A stretch of 64,000 bases of DNA from contig CM075652.1 of NCBI GenBank assembly GCA_037953625.1, positions 54,057,501-54,121,500 on the forward strand, given 5' to 3'. Numbering within the stretch: position 1 is the stretch's first letter; each line of letters starts with the position of its first letter. The position numbers and the translations under genes are program-made. Below are positions 57,701 to 64,000 of the stretch, in pieces. The notes beneath the pieces were generated by a model. The model did not search any database, was not told the DNA's origin, and saw nothing but the letters and a program-made list of their open reading frames with translations. The DNA is from Crotalaria pallida (taxonomy: Eukaryota > Streptophyta > Magnoliopsida > Fabales > Fabaceae).

Positions 57701-58563
57701 ATTCAAAAGCAACCTCAAAAACAAAAAGGGGGTAAGGCCCATTTGTTTAAGCGTCTTTCAGCAGAAAGAAGTGATTATTTTGATAAAAGTATCACTTCGA
57801 ACATTTCCACATTTGCTTGGTTAGCTTCTTAAAAAAACACTTTTCACGAAGAACCGCTATTTTTTGTTTAATCCTAAAACAAAGAGACCCCAAACATTAC
57901 AGTTAAAAACAGCTTACAATCAAAATCATGCTTACAGAGCTTTTGTAAAAAAACAATCATTTCCAATATTTTATGCTAAACTAAACATATATAACATGTT
58001 TTCAACACAAAACAAGTTAATCTAAACACAATTCACATTTTTTTCACAAACAAAACCAAAAAATGCAAAAAAAAAAAAAAAAAAAAAATTTCAGGCATTT
58101 TAATTTTTAACCATAACATAACAACCTGAAACACTAAGAAATTGCGAGCCTTGACAAGAATCCCAAGGGACTTGAGCTTGGCATTGTAAGCATCCCACGT
58201 GACGACGCTCCCATCGATACGGTACTCGCTACCACCGGCGCTGGTGATGGCCCTAGTGAACTGTATTTCGGTGCCGTTGGCGAGCTGGTAGACGAGGCGA
58301 ACGAAGGCGCGGCGGCCCTTCTGCTCCTTCTCGCGGTCATCGAAAGCGTAAATTAGGTCTTTAAGCTGTGCGCCGCGGAGCTGGCCGGTTCGGACGCCGA
58401 GGACGAAGCTGATGGCGTCCATGAGGTTGGATTTGCCGGCGCCGTTGGGGCCGATGATGGCGGTGAAGTCATGGAAGGGGCCGATTACTTGGAGGCCTTT
58501 GTAGGACTTGAAATTCTCCATCTCGAGGCGGTGGATTTTCCCCGGCGAGAGTAGCGCCGGCAT
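42775..58563 (-). CDS. SMC1: Cohesin subunit SMC1, 18 coding exons
   Basis: SMC1 pairs with SMC3 and a RAD21/SYN kleisin in the nuclear cohesin ring. Coding exons in gene order: 58563-58126, 57545-57309, 56236-56003, 55592-55354, 54088-53822, 53699-53429, 52658-52534, 51095-50986, 50498-50391, 50324-50185, 48439-48350, 48270-48062, 46057-45888, 45594-45485, 45406-45030, 43669-43418, 43149-42922, 42823-42775. They sum to 3654 bases, 1217 residues, with matching phases throughout and no internal stop; plant SMC1 is about 1220. Walker A GPNGAGKS is at residues 38-45, the coiled coils span about 150-500 and 690-1030, and the hinge lies between, including GVHGRMTDLCRP and GTMTGGTSGGME. Signature LSGGEK is at about 1108 and Walker B FFILDEVD at about 1132. 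FKSYKG, NPLGGTAYLNLE-type context and KARNFLVFQGDVESI identify SMC1, not SMC2-6. Boundaries are by eye; exon 7/8 uses an unusual intron. Confidence 0.95.
45886..48061 (-). other. SMC1 intron 12 region with a MITE
   Basis: The intron between exons 12 and 13 (46058-48061, about 2.0 kb) holds a GGGCTCGTTTGG-type MITE (listed separately) and otherwise no gene. The short ORFs here are shadows. Confidence 0.6.
46702..47010. mobile_element. MITE with GGGCTC(G/A)TTTGG ends in an SMC1 intron
   Basis: Left end GGGCTCGTTTGGTTGG and right end CCACCAAATGAGCCC are inverted. The interior repeats AGGATA/TATCCT words. The flanks do not give a clear target duplication (CTAA and GAAG), so the superfamily (hAT or Harbinger) is open. 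Confidence 0.7.
51590..51930. repeat. Two copies of an AGCTCAAG...TGTGGGATTTTA repeat
   Basis: 51617-51695 and 51829-51920 share CTAGCTCAA, AGGAT, AGTCATTATAAGGG and TGTGGGAT(T/C)TTA in order. The theme (short call-outs ending GATGTGGGA) is common in dicot dispersed repeats, and its element class is unknown to me. Confidence 0.6.
52185..52458. mobile_element. Stowaway-type MITE in the U12 intron of SMC1
   Basis: 274 bp with inverted ends CTCCCTCCGGTCCTATTTAT and ATAAATAGGACCAGAGGGAG, flanked by TA (52183-52184 and 52459-52460). It starts 75 bases downstream of the U12-type 5' splice site. A worn relative sits at 33952-34230. Confidence 0.92.
54091..54590 (-). mobile_element. 5'-truncated LINE (L1-type) tail in SMC1 intron 4
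   Basis: The minus-strand translation contains FLHCSAANVLWNRL, then after a decayed stretch the terminal LINE ORF2 motif like ATFLALLWCKSHGLFSD and a DWLIVL end (54194-54583). This is the zf-RVT tail of plant L1 elements. The untranslated tail CTTGTAATATTCTTCCTT... runs into an AT-rich end that stops at the splice acceptor of exon 5 (54088). Confidence 0.75.
56543..56561. repeat. C19 homopolymer in SMC1 intron 2
   Basis: Nineteen consecutive C on the plus strand. Because SMC1 is transcribed from the minus strand, its pre-mRNA carries a G19 run. Confidence 0.97.
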
Positions 58564-58720
58564 GGTGGCGCGGTGGTTGGAGGTGGTGGTTGTGAAAATG
58601 AAAATGAAACCCTAAAGAGAAGGTTGGGTGGTGTTTGGTTAGGAGAGTGATGGGAAGTGGAGAACGGAGTTGAGAGGATTTGTTAGGGTTTGTGAATTTG
58701 AACGGAGTTGGTGCAATTCG
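58564..58720 (-). promoter_or_regulatory. SMC1 5' UTR and promoter with telo-box motifs
   Basis: Upstream of the ATG (58563-58561) lie AAACCCTAA at 58607-58615 and its reverse TTAGGGTTT at 58683-58691. These match the plant telo box, which is enriched in promoters of genes active in dividing cells, in line with a cohesin gene. I could not identify a TATA box or a clear E2F site. Confidence 0.45.
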
Positions 58721-58908
58721 GAGCAGAGAGGTATCTGTTCTCTGCTGCAAAGGGTAGACAGTGAAGTGCATTTGTACTCTTCGCTTCGGTCAATGAGTAT
58801 TTATTTGCGGATTATGTTGATATTATTCTTTTCTTTTTCTTTGGGCATTCTTAGGGGCTACAACAGCCAAAAGCAAAACAAAGATAATTACACAATAAAA
58901 TTGAATAA

Positions 58909-59416
58909 ACCGTCACTTTAGTCTTTCAGCTTTAGTTTTTGATTTTTCAATAATTTCATTTTAGTCCATCACTTTGAAAAAAGTTACTCACGTCAGTCTC
59001 TGGCAACGTTTTCCGTTCATAGATGTTAACGTCGCCGTTAATTTATAATATCATATTTCGTTTTAGTCTATGACTTAAAAATTTTAATTCACTTTAGTCT
59101 CTCACTGTACCGTGTTTCATTTTAGTCCCTAACTTAAAAATTTTAATTCACTTTAGTCTAAAGTGAATTAAAATTTTTAATTTATGGACTAAAATGAAAC
59201 ACAATATAGTGAGGGACCAAAGTGAATTGAAATTTTTAAGTTAGGGACTAAAATGAAACACGATATAATAAATTAACGACGACGTTAACGTCTATGAACG
59301 GAAAATGGTGTCAGGGACTAACATGAGTAATTTTTTTCAAAGTGAGGGACTAAAAAGGAATTATTGAAAAATCAGGGACTAAACTGAAAGCTCCTTACAA
59401 AGTGAGGGACTAAAGT
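58909..59416. mobile_element. 0.5-kb foldback element upstream of SMC1
   Basis: A nearly loop-free inverted repeat: arms of about 250 bp meet at CACTTTAGTCTAAAGTG (centre 59157). The arms pair throughout, with words such as GATTTTTCAATAAT, GAAAAAA(G/A)TTACTCA, CCGTTCATAGA(T/C)GTTAACG and TTTAGTCCCTAACTTAAAAA. It belongs by wording to the common TTTAGTCCCT foldback MITEs. Its left end is about 350 bp from the SMC1 start codon. Confidence 0.9.
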
Positions 59417-59539
59417 AATTTAGTCCTATAAAATTGCTTGAGGAACTAGGCAAAAGAGTGGCTCTATAATTTTGGAAGAGATGTAATCTAAGATCAGAGT
59501 CTTGGTTATGGATCACATAAGTATCATAATTCAAGAGTA

Positions 59540-60380
59540 AGCTTTTGTTGACGAGTCAGTCCGCACATCGGTTACCTTCTTTAAAAGTATGTTGAATGCC
59601 CACATCCTGTTGTCGTTGTAGCATGATGATTATGCGTTGAAGAATGACATGAGGAATGAAAGCATTCTTGCTCCTCTCTCTTTTAATCATCTTAACAACG
59701 GTATGTGAGTTACTTTCTACAACCATTTTTTGAAACCCTCGTTTCAAGCTAACTACAGACCTATAAGAATGTACCATAGTTCTGCATTAAACGCAATGTA
59801 TCTCCCTATCTTGTGACAGAAGCAAGTAAGAAACCTTCCCAATGAATCTCTAATCAATTCGCCACACCCTACACAACATGGATTTCCTTTTGACGCTCTG
59901 TCGGTGTTATGTTTAACCCAATCGTTCAGGGGAGTACACCATTGAATAAATCGGGTTTCAAGAATTGAATCTCTTGGATGTTTTTGACTCTTCAAGGTGA
60001 TGATAATCTCATTAGTTATATTCCTTATGAACATGTGATGATTAGAAGGATAGGTGAAGTTTGGATCGACTACACACTTATTACGCCATGTCCAAAATAT
60101 AACAAGAAGTTAAGAAAACCGTAAGTCATTCTTGCATATTTTGACCACCTCATGCTTGTAAGATGTTGCGTCAAATCCAAATATGTAAGTCTCCACAGAA
60201 AAAGTTATGAATCTCCGTTAGATTAAGGAGCTTGTACCACAATTGAGAAGCCTTTGTACAATCTCGTAGCACATGAATAGCAGTTTCTTCAGCTCCTACA
60301 AAAAAGGGCAATCTGGACAGCCTAGTCCCCAAGCATGCTTTCAGCTATTTGTGAGGATTCTATTATGGCCAAACTTCCAA
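59540..60380 (-). pseudogene. LINE-type zf-RVT and RNase H remnant
   Basis: In broken minus-strand frames, the zinc-finger segment reads ETAIHVLRDCTKASQLWYKL (about 60285-60225). It is followed by an RNase H domain with VKHNTDRASKGNP and HKIGRYIAFNAELW (59753-60034) and, in another frame, VVESNSHTVVKMIK and HTFKEGNRCADW (59556-59777). The RNase H start keeps the first Asp (NTD) but the Gly after it is changed. Several shifts and stops mean it is not functional. It could derive from a LINE or from a retroposed RNase H-like gene. Confidence 0.75.
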
Positions 60381-60540
60381 AAATGGAACTTGTACCTCTC
60401 GGGCCTGTCCACTTTCTACACAAAAAGGGCAATATGGATTGCCTAGACCCCAACCATGTTTTCGGCAATTTGCGAGGATTCTATTATGACCAACCTTCCA
60501 AAAATGGACCTTGTACCTCTTAGGCCCTTTTCACTTCCAA
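60301..60540. repeat. 121-bp tandem duplication at the remnant's 5' side
   Basis: AAAAAGGGCAAT...ACCTCT(C/T) at 60301-60421 is repeated at 60422-60540 with about a dozen differences, including GAGGATTCTATTATGGCC against GAGGATTCTATTATGACC. Confidence 0.85.
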
Positions 60541-60948
60541 ACTGTATCCCATAGGGGTGTAAGCGATCTAGTCCCGGACCGCGAGACCGGTCGGATTGAA
60601 CCGGACCGAACCGAAAAATATGGTCCAATATGGTCTCGTGGTCCAGTCCGGTCCCAATATTCCTAGACCGTAATTTTATGATCTGGTTTATGGTCCCATA
60701 AATTTTGAGACCATTACGACCAGACCTGACCGTTAGTTTATAAAAATAAAAAAATAAAAAATGTACATGAAAGTCACAGACTATCTAAGTACATGTACAT
60801 GAAACTTCCACTTTCACCAAATAAGTCTATATCATTCTACTAGTATTATTCCTTCAGTTGAATTAGTACAAAAACTCTTCAGGTTTTCTTGCAATGTGTA
60901 CGAGAGCTCCACGAGAATCTGGATCTACCTCAAATTCATAGCTATGGT
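60541..60948. other. Intergenic with GGTCCGG-rich stretch
   Basis: 60570-60720 has many GGACCG, GGTCCGG and GGTCCCA words in both orientations, as in certain dicot MITEs, but I cannot set ends. No gene seen. Confidence 0.35.
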
Positions 60949-61249
60949 TGTATAAGAGAAATGAAATATACTGAATCTGAGTGAGAGAAGAAAGAGAAGA
61001 GAGAGAAGAGTAATCAACAAAATTTTCTATTATCAAAAAAACTGAGAGGGAAATTACAATGAGTTTACTATTTATAAAAGACTATAGAAGAATCTAGATG
61101 AATCTTCTCTTAGCTGTCACTAACTAACTTTGACAGCTGACTAACTAACTATTAGCTAACTATCTAACTGAACTTAACAAATCTTAACTGTGAGAACTGC
61201 AAATGAACCGAAGTTCTTTTGTGCTCACTTCTACATATACTCTATTACA
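60949..61249 (-). mobile_element. 3' LTR of an Ale/Retrofit-like copia element
   Basis: The minus strand starts TGTAATAGAG right after a polypurine stretch TTTGAGAGGGG (61260-61250). It has a TATA box (TTTATAAATAG, about 61070-61080) and probably ends CTCTTATACA at 60949, giving 301 bp. The partner LTR is outside the window, so the left boundary is tentative. Confidence 0.65.
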
Positions 61250-64000
61250 CCCCTCTCAAACTGAGGGCAGGTTGTATATCAGCCCTGTTCAAAATCCTAA
61301 GCTTTTGTCTGAGATCTTCAAATCTGATGGTGGACAAAGGTTTTGTCAGGATGTCAGCAATTTGAAATTCAGAGGACAAGTGCTGAACAGCCATAAGCTT
61401 TTTTGAACCTGTTCTCTGACAAAAAATAGATCAAGAGCTATATGTTTGGTCTTGGAATGTAGCACTGGATTATGAGCCAGAGCTACAGTGCTCAAGTTGT
61501 CACAGAATATTACAGGTGACTTGTAGGAAATATGTAGCTCAGTTAGGAGTGACTTGATCCACATGAGTTCAGTAGAGGCCAAAGCCAGAGATCTGTATTC
61601 TGCCTCAGTGGAGGACCTGCTGATAGTGTTCTGTTTCTTAGACCACCATGTGACTAAGTTAGGTCCTACAAACAGTGCAGCCCCTGAAACAGATCGCCTA
61701 TCATCAATGTCAGTGGCCCAATCTGCATCACAGAAACCAGTGAGAGTGAGAGGACCAACAACAGCAGGTTTGAGAACTAGACCATGATGAAGAGTTCCTT
61801 TTAGATAGCGCAAAATTCTTTTGACAGCAGCCCAGTGAGTATCAAGAGGTTTAGAAAGATATTGGCAGACTTTGTTGACACTGAAACTGATTTCAGGTCT
61901 GGAAATTGTTGCATATTGAAGAGCACCCACTATAGATCTGTAAAGAGTAGGGTCAGAAAGAGGAGTGCCTGAATCTTTGGTAAGTCTGCAGCTCCCAGCC
62001 ATAGGAGAGGATATACTCTTAGCATTGATCATGTTAGCCTTTTCCAAAAGATCCTTGATATATTTAGACTGAGACAACATTAGACCACCCCCTGGAAGTT
62101 TAACAACTTGTATCCCTAAGAAATAATCAAGCTCTCCTAGATCTTTGAGAGCAAAGGAAATGTTGAGTTTGGTGACCAAAGAATTGATAAAGGAAGAATC
62201 AGAACCAGTGACTATAATGTCATCCACATATACTAGAACAAAAACAGTGACTGTAGAAGAAATGTAATAAAACAGAGAGTTGTCACATTTGCTCATTTTG
62301 AAACCAAAAGAGACTAGAGTTCCTTTAAGTTTCTCAAACCATTGTCGAGGAGCCTGCTTAAGACCATAGAGAGACTTGTTTAATTTGCAGACTAAGGATT
62401 TATCTTCATGAGTAAAACCTGGAGGTTGCTTCATATAGACCTCTTCATTTAAAATGCCATTCAAAAAGGCATTATTGACATCAAGTTGTCTTAAAACCCA
62501 CTTGTTTGTGAGAGCAAGTGTAAGTATAATCCTTACTGTGATGGGTTTTACCACTGGTGAAAATGTTTCAGAGTAGTCAAACCCAGGTTTCTGATTGTAT
62601 CCCTTAGCAACAACCCTAGCTTTTAATTTCTGAATGCTGCCATCTGGATTTTCTTTTATACGATAGACCCATTTAACACCAATTGCTTCTCTGTCTTCAG
62701 GAAGAGGCACAAGAGTCTAGGTGTTGTTATTTATTAGAGCTGAATATTCAGCTTCCATTGCTTTCTTCCAATCAGGATTATTAAGAGCTTCTTTAACTGA
62801 AGAAGGCTCACATTGAGTAAGAAGAGAAAAGGGATATTTTGATTTAGAGATACCAGATTTTGCTCTGGTTTGCATAGGGTGAGTGTTGTGAGGGTTTACA
62901 TATATGGGATTTGAATCCGAAGAAGAAGAGGGTGAAGAAGAAGAATTGGATGTTGCAGGCATAAGAGAAGAAGACTGTTGTGACTGCTGTGTGAAGGAAG
63001 AGGTAGTAGAAGGAGAATTGGATGTTGCAGGCATGAGAGAAGAAGGCTGCTGTGACTGCTGTGAGGATGAAGAGGAACCAGGTAGTTGAACAGAACTAGG
63101 GGCAGGTGGTGGAGATGCAGAGGGAAAAGAGGGAGCAGGTGAATCTGAAGATGTTGAAGCTGATGCTGCAGGAGTAGGTGAACCAGAAGAGGTTATAGGA
63201 ATGGTGAAGGTTAATGGTGCAGTATCAAATTTTGCTGAAGTAGAGGAGGAATGGTGAGAAGGAGAATCAGCAAAGGGAAAGCCAAATTTATTGAAGACTA
63301 CATCTTTGGAAATATAAATTCTGCCATCTGAAGCCAAACACTTATACCCTTTGTGAGAAGTAGAATATCCCAGAAACACACAAGTAGCAGACCTCAGACC
63401 TGTATTGAAGCTTATGTTGATTGTATGGCCTAAGATATGGATAGCAGCAACAGCCAAATACCTTTAGTTCATTATAATTTGGATTTTGGACAAACAAAGA
63501 AGAGTAGGGAATTTTATAACCATTGGCAGGAGAAGGCATGCGATTTATCAAGTAAACAGCTGAAGAAAAGGCATGATCCCAGAATTGCATTGGAACTGAT
63601 CCTTTGGCTAACAAGGCTAAGTCGGTTTCAACAATGTGTCTATGCTTGCGCTCAACTATAGCATTCTGATGTGATGTGTGAGGACACGTTAGCCTATGAA
63701 CTATGCCTTGATCTTGTAAGAACTTTGTAAAGGGGCGAAATTCCCCACCATTATCACTCTGAACAGCTTTGACAGTTGTAGAGAATTGTGTGGAAACATA
63801 TTTTTGAAATTGTTTAAAAAGTGTGAGTGTATCAGACTTGAGTCTAAGTAAAAATATCCATGTGTATTTGGTACAGGCATCAACAATTGAGAGATAATAT
63901 TTGAATCCAGCCTTAGATAAAACAGGAGATGGACCCCACAAATCAACATACAATAGGTCAAAAGGATGAGTGTAAGAATGTGAAGACAGGGGAGAATAAA
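61245..64000 (-). pseudogene. Copia pol (Ale/Retrofit-like), three lesions, open at window edge
   Basis: Minus strand in order: integrase core with YVDLWGPSP, VQSDNGGEF and VERKHRHIVE (63953-63440), a proline/serine-rich linker (63300-62880), reverse transcriptase with KARVVAKGYNQ, QLDVNNAFLNG and YVDDIIVTG (62690-62210), and RNase H with DADWATDIDDRRS and SSTEAEYRS (61740-61590). Three lesions separate the frames. A 7-bp duplication (63388-63401) shifts the frame after integrase. TAG at 62719-62717 replaces the Trp of NNTWTLVPLP. One base is missing in an A-run at about 61400, near the C-terminus. If these are ignored, the frame ends at a TAA overlapping the LTR start. Gag and the N-terminal part lie beyond 64000. 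Confidence 0.88.

Noticed and set aside
42775..58563. SMC1 as a pseudogene, or another SMC paralogue (SMC3 or SMC4)
   Set aside because: All 18 exons join in frame with no stop, length equals plant SMC1, and the N-terminal and hinge wording fits SMC1.

Overview
The window is nuclear DNA of a dicot plant, most likely a legume of the soybean type. That reading is inference. It rests on an intact, intron-rich plant SMC1 gene and on dense nesting of Ty1/copia Sirevirus-type LTR elements, a Cassandra 5S-type LTR, an Au-like SINE and many Stowaway-type MITEs. AT content is high throughout, apart from the first exon of SMC1.

Layout. 1-3051 holds two LTR copies of one Sirevirus-like family in opposite orientations, full of TAATCGATTA palindromes. 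3052-10460 is a decayed hAT transposase gene (minus strand) split by a 6.0 kb element at 4283-10303 that has two 1687-bp LTRs and only a gag gene. 11178-11342 is an Au-like SINE. 11848-31740 is a nest of LTR elements. Older TGTAACATCCC-type LTR sequence hosts a complete young Sirevirus with intact gag and pol (12177-21632, target duplication CTATG), a Cassandra solo LTR (23175-23563, CTTTC), a Sirevirus-like solo LTR (24247-26048, AAATA) and a 3.76-kb solo LTR (27391-31150, GAGTT). 31741-42774 is AT-rich intergenic DNA packed with MITEs, foldbacks and one SINE. It carries one small gene for a secreted six-cysteine thionin-like peptide (36641-36856).

42775-58563 (minus strand) is the main host gene, cohesin subunit SMC1. 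I could resolve 18 coding exons that join in frame to 1217 codons, including Walker A, the signature motif and Walker B. One of its introns has a minor-spliceosome (U12-type) 5' splice site and carries a Stowaway MITE; another ends with a LINE tail placed directly against the splice acceptor. A 0.5-kb almost loop-free inverted repeat lies about 350 bp upstream of the SMC1 start codon. 59540-60380 is a LINE-type zinc-finger/RNase H remnant. 60949 to the right edge is a decayed Ale/Retrofit-like copia element on the minus strand, with one LTR and a pol carrying three identifiable lesions.

The most unusual signal is that several LTR families, copia-type and apparently Ty3-type, each carry clusters of a family-specific palindrome built on the same core, TA(A/C)TCGA(T/G)TA. 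Next are the gag-only element, whose 3' region repeats a primer-binding-site-like motif, and the non-canonical U12-type intron of SMC1.
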